DNA of 64,000 nt. Source: Fodinibius sp964490705 (GTDB lineage Bacteria; Bacteroidota; Rhodothermia; Balneolales; Balneolaceae). Both the position numbers and the translations under genes were made by a program. The notes below the pieces were generated by a model, which was not told where the DNA came from, did no database searches, and saw nothing but the letters and a program-made list of their open reading frames with translations. The DNA lies in NCBI GenBank assembly GCA_964490705.1, contig CAZBCG010000001.1, forward strand, positions 248,001-312,000, written 5' to 3'. Position 1 is the stretch's first letter. Each line of letters opens with the position of its first letter. Shown piece by piece: positions 37,453-45,466 of the stretch.

Positions 37453-40400
37453 ATGACAACAATGTCAGAAGATATGCAGGCTTTAGTGATTGAGGACAAT
37501 ACCGGCGATTTTGTCCTTATCCAAGAATATCTGCTGGAAGAAACGGAACAAGCTGAAATTGAACGTGCTACGACCTTTGCTGATGCCAAAGAGAGACTGA
37601 CAAATAGCAACTTTTTTGATGTAATTTTACTTGATCTGGACCTGCCCGACGCCAGCGGAGAGGTACTGGTGCAAGATGTAGTGGGCCTTGCACAGCAGAC
37701 GCCGGTTGTTGTGCTTACCGGGTACGAGAACGAACAATTTGGCTTGAAAACGCTGAATATGGGCGCTGCCGATTACCTGCTTAAAGACGAGCTAAATCCC
37801 TTTCTGCTTTCCAAGAGTATTTCGTACAGCATCGAGCGCAATCGGATTAACCAGTCGCTGCGCGAATCCGAAAAGCAATACCGCGCTCTTTTTGATTTGA
37901 GCCCGCTGCCCAAGTGGGTATTTGATGCCAAAACCCTGAAGTTTCTGGATGTGAACCAGCGTGCCATTGCACATTATGGATACAGCCGCGAAGAATTCTT
38001 GGAGATGACGATAAAAGATATTTGTCCCCAAGAAGACCTCCCCATTTTAGAGCAAACACTTGAAACCTCGTTAAATAGCCCGGGATTTCACGAAAGTGGC
38101 ATCCACCGACATAAAAAGAAAAACGGGGACATAATTCAGGTAGATATCAGGAGCACCCTGATTACCTATGGCAACCGAAAAGCCAAGATCGTTGTTGCCA
38201 ATGATATTACCGACCGGCTGGAGACCGAAAAAAAGTTGGCGCTCAGCGAAAAACGATTTAAATCGCTGGTGCAGGGCGGATCGGATTTAATTGCGATTCT
38301 GGATGAGGAAGCCAATTACAAATATGTGGCACCTACCACCAAGTCGGTATTGGGGGTGACTGCCGAAGAATTCATTGGTACGAACGCCCTGGATTACATC
38401 CACCCCGATGATAAGGAACGAGTTGCTGATTTAATATCTGACCTTGAGGATGAGGAGCGCATAGAAATTCAGCCGTTTCGATTCCGGGATGCGGGAGGAA
38501 ATTGGCGCTGGATAGAAACCACCATAACAAATATGCTCGACAATCCTGCTGTAGAGGGGCTTGTGGTAAACTCTCGTGATGTTACTGAAAACATTAAACG
38601 AGAGCATGCGTTGCAGGAAAGTTTGGAACGCCATGAGTATGTAACAAAAGCGACCGACGATGTCGTTTATGACTGGGATATCGTTGAAGATATTCTGGAA
38701 TGGGATGACAGTTTCCATGAGAAGTTTGCTTACGATATAGAAAAAGGGCGATATACCATCGACGACTGGGCACAGAATGTCCACCCCCAAGACCTCGAAC
38801 AAGCCAACTCAAGCTTGAATAGGGTCTTACATAACTCATCAGAGTCTAAATGGGAGCACGAATACCGGTTTCAAAAGAAAGACGGGAGTTATGCTACGGT
38901 CTTTGAACGGGGGTTTATTATTCGGGACGATGATGGCAACGCCCTGCGCATGATTGGGTCCCTGCAGGATATCACCGAACGCAAAGAGTACGAAGAAAAG
39001 CTGGAAGAGCTGGCCCTTGTTGCTTCCAAGACTACGGATATTATCATTATGACAACCCCCGATGATCGAATAACGTGGGTTAATGATGCGTTTGAGCAAC
39101 TTACCGGATATAGCTTTGAAGAAGCTGTTGGAGAAAACCCCGGTGAGCTTTTGCAAGGACCCGAAACCGACAGGCAGACAGCCCAGCGTTTGGGAGAGGC
39201 TGTCCGAGACCAAAAGTCGGTGCAAGATGTTATCTTGAATTACACAAAAGATGGAAGAACATACTGGTTGGATATTACCATTGATCCTATTTTTGATGAT
39301 GCGGGGAATTGCGAAGGGTTTATCGCCATTGAAAAAGATGTGACCGAACAGATCGACAGGCAGCGCGAGCTGCAGGAAAGTGTTGAGCGGTACGATATTG
39401 TGTCTAAAGCTACCAGCGATACGATTTGGGACTTGAACCTGGAAACAGATACCGTTCAATATAATAGCAATATTTATAATATGTTCGGTTATGAAAAGCA
39501 GCAAGTAGAACAGCCCGCCGAATGGTGGAGGGATAAGCTTCATCCCGAAGACCGGGAAGATGTGATCAGGCAAATGGAGGAAGCGCTTGAGGCCGACAGC
39601 GATCGTTTCCAAATGGAGTATCGATTCCAGAGCGCAGAAGGCAAATATAAACACATCTACGACCGGGCGTTTATCGTCAATGACGAAGAAGGGAATCCCA
39701 TCCGGATGATCGGGGCCATGCAGGATGTGACACAGCAGCGAGAAGAGCAAAAATGGTTGCAGCTTTTCCAGTCCGCGATTGCCAGCACGAAAGAATCGGT
39801 AGCCATTATTGAGTTTGAGCCAACCGACCTGCCCGGCCGCCAGATACTGTATGTGAATCAGGCCTTTTGTGAGATGACCGGTTACGATTCTGAGGAAGTA
39901 AAAGGTGAAACGCTCGATATTCTAAACGGTCCAAAGACCAGTGAGCAGAAACGGAACGAGCTTCGCAATGCAATAGAAAAGAGAGAAAGTTGTGAAGTGG
40001 AACTCATAAATTACACAAAAGATGGAGAAGAGTTTTGGGTTCGGGTTTCGTTAACGCTTGTTGAGGGAGCGAATAGTTCCCAATTTTGGGTGTGCGTGGG
40101 ACGCGATATCACCGAGGAAAAGAAGCAGCAGAGAACCCTTAAACAATCACTTGAGGAAAAGGAAACGCTCCTGTTGGAAATTCATCACCGGGTAAAGAAC
40201 AACTTGGCGGTTGTATCGGGTATGATGCAGTTGCAAGCCTTTGAGGAAGACGATGAGAGCTTTAAGGAAAAACTCTTTGACGGGGTGGCTCGAATCCAGA
40301 CGATGGGGAATATCCACGAGTTGCTTTACCAGTCGGAGAGCTTTACAGAACTTGCGTTTCACGAAAATTTAAAGAAGCTCACTAATCAGATCGTCAATAC

Positions 40401-40797
40401 ATTTAGTGCCAGCGTATCACTCCAAACCAATTTCGAGCTCGAAAATGTTAACTTGAATATCAATCAAGCCATTCCCTGCTCGTTAATTGTTAATGAAGTG
40501 ATTACGAATGTGCTCAAACATGCCTTTAAGGAACAGGACAGGGGAATACTTTCGATTTCCATGTCGCAAGAAGAGGAAAAGATCCGTATTCAGATTAAAG
40601 ATAACGGAAAGGGGCTCCCCGCTGATTTCAACCGAAATGAATCGGTAAAATCGTTGGGACTCAAACTGATCGATACGCTTGCCATGCAGCTTGAAGCCGA
40701 TTACGAATATGCTTCCCTCGATCAGGGAACCGGCTTTACATTAGAGTTCCAAAAAGCAAAGGTAAAAGGTGTTGGCAGTGCTCACCTGTTTAATTGA
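37453..40797 (+). CDS. Receiver/multi-PAS sensor kinase with HisKA_2 core
   Basis: 1114 residues from ATG 37453; the longer frame from 37405 would overlap the previous gene by 40 bases. Receiver at about 1-125 (Asp61 in LLDLDLPDASGEVL), about six PAS domains (about 135-890), then a HisKA_2 core (His911 in LEIHHRVKNNLAVVSGMMQL) and HATPase (NEVITNVLKHAF, DNGKGLP). One PAS has the LOV-like phrase GENPGELLQGPETD, with Pro-Gly where LOV photoreceptors have the flavin-binding Cys, so it should not be photoactive by the usual chemistry. Soluble. Last gene of the four-gene signalling cluster. Confidence 0.88.
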   Translation: MTTMSEDMQALVIEDNTGDFVLIQEYLLEETEQAEIERATTFADAKERLTNSNFFDVILLDLDLPDASGEVLVQDVVGLAQQTPVVVLTGYENEQFGLKTLNMGAADYLLKDELNPFLLSKSISYSIERNRINQSLRESEKQYRALFDLSPLPKWVFDAKTLKFLDVNQRAIAHYGYSREEFLEMTIKDICPQEDLPILEQTLETSLNSPGFHESGIHRHKKKNGDIIQVDIRSTLITYGNRKAKIVVANDITDRLETEKKLALSEKRFKSLVQGGSDLIAILDEEANYKYVAPTTKSVLGVTAEEFIGTNALDYIHPDDKERVADLISDLEDEERIEIQPFRFRDAGGNWRWIETTITNMLDNPAVEGLVVNSRDVTENIKREHALQESLERHEYVTKATDDVVYDWDIVEDILEWDDSFHEKFAYDIEKGRYTIDDWAQNVHPQDLEQANSSLNRVLHNSSESKWEHEYRFQKKDGSYATVFERGFIIRDDDGNALRMIGSLQDITERKEYEEKLEELALVASKTTDIIIMTTPDDRITWVNDAFEQLTGYSFEEAVGENPGELLQGPETDRQTAQRLGEAVRDQKSVQDVILNYTKDGRTYWLDITIDPIFDDAGNCEGFIAIEKDVTEQIDRQRELQESVERYDIVSKATSDTIWDLNLETDTVQYNSNIYNMFGYEKQQVEQPAEWWRDKLHPEDREDVIRQMEEALEADSDRFQMEYRFQSAEGKYKHIYDRAFIVNDEEGNPIRMIGAMQDVTQQREEQKWLQLFQSAIASTKESVAIIEFEPTDLPGRQILYVNQAFCEMTGYDSEEVKGETLDILNGPKTSEQKRNELRNAIEKRESCEVELINYTKDGEEFWVRVSLTLVEGANSSQFWVCVGRDITEEKKQQRTLKQSLEEKETLLLEIHHRVKNNLAVVSGMMQLQAFEEDDESFKEKLFDGVARIQTMGNIHELLYQSESFTELAFHENLKKLTNQIVNTFSASVSLQTNFELENVNLNINQAIPCSLIVNEVITNVLKHAFKEQDRGILSISMSQEEEKIRIQIKDNGKGLPADFNRNESVKSLGLKLIDTLAMQLEADYEYASLDQGTGFTLEFQKAKVKGVGSAHLFN

Positions 40798-40978
40798 TGC
40801 ATAACTTTCATAGGATGAAGGTGTTTTCCCTTGCATCAGGAATAGCATTTCGACAAAGCAAGGTGTAGAATAGCCAGGGCTGAAAACTCCAAACAATCAA
40901 TTTTTTAATCCCTGAATTGTGTCGGGCAAAGATGCCTGCGCTTATTATTTAAGCGGATAGTAATTTTGGGAGCTATAG

Positions 40979-41009
40979 TTGATAAAAAGATCAGGAGTGA
41001 GTACATTTA
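40979..41009 (+). promoter_or_regulatory. Promoter of the ars operon
   Basis: TTG (40979-40981), 20 bases, then TACATTTA (41002-41009), one base off the Bacteroidota -7 box TAnnTTTG. The ArsR palindrome follows directly, over the expected start of transcription. Confidence 0.6.
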
Positions 41010-41025
41010 ATCGTAAATCTACGAT
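41010..41025 (+). promoter_or_regulatory. Probable ArsR operator
   Basis: ATCGTA-AATC-TACGAT, a perfect 6-4-6 palindrome 15 bases before the ArsR start codon and just after the -7 box. Position and symmetry fit autorepression relieved by arsenite. Confidence 0.75.
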
Positions 41026-41040
41026 AATAAATTAAATGCT

Positions 41041-41376
41041 ATGGCCATTACCAAAGCAAAGCTATTTGAAACATCCCAAAAGCGAACGGCTGAGCTGATG
41101 AAAGCACTCGGCCACCCGGCCCGTATTGCCATTATTGAGTTGCTGGCGGAACGGGAAACCTGTATCTGTGGCGATATCACCGAGGAGTTGCCGCTGGCAC
41201 AATCCACGATTTCCCAACACCTTAAAGCCTTGAAGACCGCCGGCATCATCAAAGGCGAAATCGACGGGGTCCGGGTCTGCTACTGTCTCGATGAAGAAGG
41301 AATTAGGGAAATGGATGATCTTTTTACACCGCTTGTAAAGAATTTAACAACCGCAACTGAAGAGGAATGTTATTAA
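41041..41376 (+). CDS. arsR: ArsR-family arsenic-responsive repressor
   Basis: 111 residues. Winged helix-turn-helix with ALGHPARIAIIELLAE, the metal-site region ETCICGDI (two cysteines on the alpha-3 helix, as in ArsR sensors) and recognition helix AQSTISQHLKALKTAGII. A further Cys lies in VCYCLDEEG. Cytoplasmic repressor that leaves DNA on binding arsenite or antimonite. First gene of the ars operon: arsM starts one base after its stop. Confidence 0.92.
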   Translation: MAITKAKLFETSQKRTAELMKALGHPARIAIIELLAERETCICGDITEELPLAQSTISQHLKALKTAGIIKGEIDGVRVCYCLDEEGIREMDDLFTPLVKNLTTATEEECY

Positions 41377-41377
41377 T

Positions 41378-42283
41378 ATGAGTACGCACGGAAAAACCGA
41401 TGAAGAAATAAAAAAGGTAGTCAAAACCAAATACAATCAGATTAGCGAGCAGTCCAAAGACTATAACGCCAGTTCGTGCTGTGGGTCCGGAGAGGCCTCC
41501 CAGGAGGTTTATAATATTATGACCGATGATTACAGTGAGGTGGAAGGCTATAATCTCGATGCCGATCTGGGGCTCGGCTGCGGGCTACCGACTGAATTCG
41601 CTCGCATCAGCGAAGGCGATACCGTGATTGACCTGGGATCGGGGGCCGGCAATGACTGCTTTGTCGCTCGTCACGAAACGGGATCCACCGGCAAGGTGCT
41701 GGGCATCGATTTCGCAGAGTCCATGATCGCCAAGGCCCGCAAAAATGCCGAAAAGCTGGATTTTAACAACGTCGAATTTCGCTACGGGGATATCGAGGAG
41801 ATACCGGTTTCTGATGACCTGGCCGATGTGATTGTCAGTAATTGCGTGCTGAATCTGGTGCCCAACAAGCAGAATGTATTTTTTGAAATATTTCGGGTGC
41901 TTAAACCAAGCGGACATTTCAGTATCTCGGATATCGTTTTGGTGGGTGATCTGCCCGAGGCTCTGCGCGAAGACGCCGAAATGTATGCCGGCTGCGTGGC
42001 GGGCGCTATCCAGAAAGAAGAATACTTGGGATATATCAAAGATCGCGGTTTTGAAAATATCACCATCCAAAAAGAAAAGCCCATTGTCATTCCCGATGAT
42101 ATCTTAAGCAAATACCTCTCGGAGCAAGAGATCGAGGAGTTTAAAAACGGTTCCACGGGGATTTACAGCATTACCGTTTTTGCCCAGAAGCCGGGAGGCG
42201 ACAACGGCTCTTTCGAAGAAGTTGAGATGATCAAGGATCAGCAGTCAGGTCCGGCCTGTACACCCGGTTCCGGATGCTGCTAA
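41378..42283 (+). CDS. arsM: Arsenite S-adenosylmethionine methyltransferase
   Basis: 301 residues. N-terminal CCGSGEASQEVYN segment, SAM-binding motif VIDLGSGAGNDCF, and conserved cysteines in LGCGLPT, SNCVLNLVP and YAGCVAGAI, the set that binds As(III) in ArsM. The C-terminus ends GSGCC, also metal-binding in style. It methylates arsenite to volatile or less toxic forms in the cytoplasm. It is translationally close to arsR. Confidence 0.93.
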   Translation: MSTHGKTDEEIKKVVKTKYNQISEQSKDYNASSCCGSGEASQEVYNIMTDDYSEVEGYNLDADLGLGCGLPTEFARISEGDTVIDLGSGAGNDCFVARHETGSTGKVLGIDFAESMIAKARKNAEKLDFNNVEFRYGDIEEIPVSDDLADVIVSNCVLNLVPNKQNVFFEIFRVLKPSGHFSISDIVLVGDLPEALREDAEMYAGCVAGAIQKEEYLGYIKDRGFENITIQKEKPIVIPDDILSKYLSEQEIEEFKNGSTGIYSITVFAQKPGGDNGSFEEVEMIKDQQSGPACTPGSGCC

Positions 42284-42309
42284 TTTTACTACGGTGTCAA
42301 ACTTATCTC

Positions 42310-42332
42310 GTCCCGACGCGGAGCATCGGGAC
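42310..42332 (+). repeat. Short inverted repeat inside the ars operon
   Basis: GTCCCGA and TCGGGAC form a perfect 7-bp stem around a nine-base loop in the 176-base gap between arsM and the next gene, followed by six A's. It reads as a terminator only on the minus strand, where no gene ends, so it may be a mobile short repeat or an mRNA processing stem. Confidence 0.4.
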
Positions 42333-42459
42333 AAAAAAGGAGGTAGATCGCAACGCAGAGCATTTCGATCAGATAAGTATGAGATGATTTAACATCACTG
42401 GCGAAAGTCTGTGACTTGTGCCAGGTACAGATAACTCAAGCTGAACAGTAATTTATAAA

Positions 42460-43068
42460 ATGAACACAGTTCTACAGGAATACATCAACAGCCTCGAGAA
42501 AGATGTTGCCCAAATTCCCAAAGAGCGCAAGGAAAAGCTCTGGAAGCTTTCGGATTCCATTTGGACAAAACTGAGAAACGGAAATCCTGCCAAGCTGACC
42601 TTCATTTGTACGCACAACAGCCGACGCAGTCACCTGTGCCAGATTTGGGCTGCCATGCTGGCTGAGCATTTTAGCGTGGAGGACCTCGAAACCTATTCCG
42701 GCGGAACCGAGGTAACAACCTTTAATCCGCGGGCGGTAGAGGCCATCCGGCGCGCAGGTTTCAAGGTGGAAAATCCGGGCGGCGACAATCCCCGATACAA
42801 GGTCTATTATGATGAGCAGCAAGAACCGCTGGTCTGCTATTCCAAAACATTTGATGATGAGGCCAATCCCAGCAAGGATTTTGTGGCGGTGATGACCTGC
42901 TCGGATGCCGACCGGAACTGCCCGGTTGTGCCGGGGACGCAGTTTCGAATCACCATTCCCTATGAGGATCCCAAACAGGCCGACGGCACCCCACAGGAGA
43001 CGCAAACCTATGACGAGCACTGCCGCCAAATTGCCGCCGAAATGTATTACCTCATGTCAAAAGTATAA
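42460..43068 (+). CDS. Arsenate-reductase-like low-molecular-weight phosphatase
   Basis: 202 residues. N-terminal helical extension (about 1-42), then a LMW-PTP/ArsC fold with P-loop CTHNSRRSHL (Cys50, CX5R) and the downstream MTCSDADRNCPVVPG segment. That segment resembles the CDxAxxxCPxFPG segment of thioredoxin-linked arsenate reductase and supplies the resolving cysteines. It should reduce arsenate to arsenite, the substrate of ArsM and the pump. Extension and length (202 against about 130-140) differ from classical ArsC. Its start lies 176 bases after arsM. Confidence 0.82.
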   Translation: MNTVLQEYINSLEKDVAQIPKERKEKLWKLSDSIWTKLRNGNPAKLTFICTHNSRRSHLCQIWAAMLAEHFSVEDLETYSGGTEVTTFNPRAVEAIRRAGFKVENPGGDNPRYKVYYDEQQEPLVCYSKTFDDEANPSKDFVAVMTCSDADRNCPVVPGTQFRITIPYEDPKQADGTPQETQTYDEHCRQIAAEMYYLMSKV

Positions 43069-43092
43069 ACTTCATTTCCTACACAACTACCA

Positions 43093-43173
43093 TGTCATGC
43101 TGAATTTATTTCAGCATCTATAAATAGATCCTGAAACCCCGAATGATCGAGACACGACAAGTTCAGGATGACA
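43093..43173 (+). repeat. Imperfect palindromic intergenic repeat, copy 1
   Basis: Begins TGTCATGCTGAATTTATTTC and ends GTTCAGGATGACA, so the ends are inverted copies (TGTCATSCTGAA). A second inner pair is AGATCCTGAAAC. The same element lies at 51021-51119. It fills the gap between the phosphatase and the pump gene. Looks like a REP/MITE-type element. Confidence 0.7.
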
Positions 43174-43208
43174 TCTATTAATTTGATCAATCAAAAACAA
43201 AAAATTAG

Positions 43209-44282
43209 ATGAGCACTTCTGCACCACGAAAGAAAATGAACCTGCTCGACCGCTTTTTAACGCTGTGGATTTTTGTTGCCATGGCCATAGGAGTGAGTAT
43301 TGGCTATGTATTTCCCGCCACCTCCGAATTTATCAATACCTTCAGCAGTGGATCCACCAACATTCCCATCGCCATCGGCCTCATCCTGATGATGTATCCC
43401 CCGCTGGCGAAAGTCGATTACAAACTGCTGCCAAAGGTATTTCAGGATGTGAAAGTGCTGAGCATTTCGCTGGTACTGAACTGGATTGTCGGTCCGGTCT
43501 TGATGTTTGCCCTGGCCGTTATTTTCCTGCACGACTATCCCGAATACATGGTGGGACTTATCCTGATTGGCTTGGCTCGATGCATCGCCATGGTGCTGGT
43601 CTGGAACGACTTGGCCGAAGGCAGCAGCGAATATGGTGCCGGATTGGTGGCACTCAACAGCATTTTCCAGGTGTTTGCCTACAGCTTTTACGCCTGGATT
43701 TTTATCACCAAACTCCCGCCGCTGCTCGGTTTCGAGGGAGCTATTGTGGATATCTCTATCGTTACCGTGGCCGAAAGTGTGGCGATCTATCTTGGAATTC
43801 CGTTTTTGGCAGGCATGCTCAGCCGGTTCGGATTGGTTCGGCTGAAAAGCAAGCAGTGGTACGAGGAGCAATTTTTGCCAGCGATTTCGCCCATGACGCT
43901 CATTGCCCTGCTGTTTACGATTGTAGTGATGTTCAGCCTCAAGGGCGAACTCATTGTTCAGATTCCGTTTGATGTGGCTCGTTTAGCCGTGCCGCTTCTC
44001 ATTTACTTCGTGGCCATGTTCTTGATCGGATTTGCGGCGAGCAAAATGATGGGCGCCGAATATGATAAAAATGCCTCCATCGCCTTTACGGCCGCCGGAA
44101 ATAATTTTGAGCTGGCGATCGCTGTAGCGATTGCGGTATTTGGCTTGAACAGCGGGCAGGCCTTTGCGGGTGTTGTTGGTCCGTTGATAGAAGTGCCGGT
44201 TTTAATCGGGCTGGTAAATGTAGCGTTCTGGCTCAGAGATAAATATTATAAGACCGAATCAGCCCCTTCGTATCTTGATTAA
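43209..44282 (+). CDS. ACR3-family arsenite efflux permease
   Basis: 357 residues with about ten membrane segments. ACR3 hallmarks: NIPIAIGLILMMYPPLAKVD, VGLILIGLARCIAMVLVWND (essential Cys125) and AGNNFELAIAVAIAVFG. Inner-membrane pump that expels As(III). Last gene of the ars operon; a 10-bp inverted repeat follows its stop at once. Two start choices exist close together; ATG 43209 is used. Confidence 0.93.
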   Translation: MSTSAPRKKMNLLDRFLTLWIFVAMAIGVSIGYVFPATSEFINTFSSGSTNIPIAIGLILMMYPPLAKVDYKLLPKVFQDVKVLSISLVLNWIVGPVLMFALAVIFLHDYPEYMVGLILIGLARCIAMVLVWNDLAEGSSEYGAGLVALNSIFQVFAYSFYAWIFITKLPPLLGFEGAIVDISIVTVAESVAIYLGIPFLAGMLSRFGLVRLKSKQWYEEQFLPAISPMTLIALLFTIVVMFSLKGELIVQIPFDVARLAVPLLIYFVAMFLIGFAASKMMGAEYDKNASIAFTAAGNNFELAIAVAIAVFGLNSGQAFAGVVGPLIEVPVLIGLVNVAFWLRDKYYKTESAPSYLD

Positions 44283-44336
44283 AAGTGGAAAAAAGATTGG
44301 GGAACCATTTTTTTGTGGACGACCCATTTTCCACTT
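44283..44336 (+). terminator. Long inverted repeat after the arsenite pump
   Basis: AAGTGGAAAA pairs perfectly with TTTTCCACTT across 34 bases, with further pairing inside (GATTGGG with CCCAT). It starts at the stop codon of the pump gene and probably ends the ars transcript, although no U-run follows. Confidence 0.45.
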
Positions 44337-44424
44337 GGCAATCATCGAGTAGGGGTTGCTACAACCTGATAAAAATTAGTTAGTGATTGTTAAATTTCTG
44401 ATGTATAACCATGTACATGACTAA

Positions 44425-44877
44425 CTATTGCCATATAAAGCTGCCGTCAGCTGTTATACGCAGATTATCTTTCTTCCCCTTTTGGACCATTTCAATCAAG
44501 CTAGTTGTTTCAAGCATCTCTTTTATTTCTTCGCGTGTTGTTGCCCACATAGCATGCATTGGACAGGGCTTTTCGGAGCCACAACCGGGTAGGCCCAATA
44601 CGCATTGTGTAAGTAGGTCGTCGCCGTCAATAGCAATCACAATATCCAGGAGAGAAATTTGATCACCGGGATGGGCTAACCTAACACCCCCTTTGGGACC
44701 TTGCAGTGATTCCAGTAAATCAGAAGCGGTTAGTTTTTGAAGTGTTTTCGTTAAAAAATGGAAAGAAATGTCGAGCCTTTCGCTTATTTTTTTAATGGAA
44801 GTGTATTCTCCATTTTGGTTCGCCGCTAAATAAAGAACAGCACGCAAACCATATACACAAGATTTGGACAAGAGCAT
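44425..44877 (-). CDS. Rrf2-family regulator, NsrR/IscR-like
   Basis: 150 residues from ATG 44877 (a TTG-started longer form is less likely). Winged helix at the N-terminus (SKSCVYGLRAVLYLAA; ISFHFLTKTLQKLTASDLL; GPKGGVRLA) and a three-cysteine segment, CVLGLPGCGSEKPCPMH, that can hold an Fe-S cluster as in NsrR and IscR. Spacing is C-X6-C-X5-C. A near-perfect palindrome sits 14 bases before the start codon. Placed beside nitrite reductase genes, it is most likely an NO-sensing repressor. It is a single gene, convergent with the ars operon. Confidence 0.85.
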   Translation of the reverse strand: MLLSKSCVYGLRAVLYLAANQNGEYTSIKKISERLDISFHFLTKTLQKLTASDLLESLQGPKGGVRLAHPGDQISLLDIVIAIDGDDLLTQCVLGLPGCGSEKPCPMHAMWATTREEIKEMLETTSLIEMVQKGKKDNLRITADGSFIWQ

Positions 44878-44891
44878 AAAAGCGAACAATT

Positions 44892-44915
44892 ATTTGAGAT
44901 GATTACATCTTAAAT
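44892..44915 (-). promoter_or_regulatory. Palindrome upstream of the Rrf2 gene (probable autoregulatory operator)
   Basis: 24 bases, arms ATTTGAGATG and CATCTTAAAT around ATTA, with one mismatched pair. On the minus strand its core reads AAGAT-GTAATC-ATCTC, the same AAGAT-N6-RTCTY layout as the elements at 48450, 50938 and 56721. The AAGATG half-site resembles known NsrR boxes. Confidence 0.65.
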
Positions 44916-45055
44916 TTATTTCAAATAGATTATGGCAGCAAATCTTTTTCTGTCAGTATCTTGTTAAAAAGCTTCAGCATTATTCGGACAAAACTTTATG
45001 CAAATTATACGTATGGATAGGCTTTGAAATAGATTCAGGATACCACATTTGCTTA

Positions 45056-45418
45056 TTAACTTACCTGCCTGTCCAAGAATTCTTTCAAGACCTTGGCATG
45101 ATTATGCTGTTTATCCTTTGCCGCGTACAGCAGCGTAACAGTTTGTCGATCAGTAATTTCCAGCAGAGATTGAACGGCCTCTTCCCGGTTGGTTAATTCT
45201 CCCTTATACCGATGGGCAAACTCCTCGAACTTCTCGGGCTCGTGATCAAACCATTTACGCAGCTCGGTAGAGGGTGCGATTTCCTGGAGCCACTCATCCA
45301 ACTGGGCCGCTTCTTTTGATACGCCTCGCGGCCACAGGCGATCCACCAGTACGCGATAGCCGTCACTGTCAGTGACTTCCTCGTAGATACGTTTTATTTG
45401 AAACCGTGGGCTTGGCAT
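45056..45418 (-). CDS. DUF488 (YeaO-like) protein
   Basis: 120 residues. DUF488 hallmarks RVLVDRLWPRGVSKE, STELRKWFDHEP and VTLLYAAKDKQHNHA. Small cytoplasmic protein; members are often found with stress or heavy-metal genes but the activity is not established. Last gene of the nirK-azurin-porin operon, 48 bases after the porin gene. Confidence 0.88.
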   Translation of the reverse strand: MPSPRFQIKRIYEEVTDSDGYRVLVDRLWPRGVSKEAAQLDEWLQEIAPSTELRKWFDHEPEKFEEFAHRYKGELTNREEAVQSLLEITDRQTVTLLYAAKDKQHNHAKVLKEFLDRQVS

Positions 45419-45466
45419 AACTTTACCTTTTTCTTTGTTGATTTTCAGCTCCGAACAGTTTCGAAT

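Noticed and set aside
38990..39370. A blue-light photoreceptor in the kinase at 37453
   Set aside because: The LOV cysteine is missing, so light sensing by the known mechanism is not supported.
40798..40860. Terminator after the HisKA_2 kinase
   Set aside because: TGATGCA/TGCATCA can pair but only across a 36-base loop, and there is no U-run.
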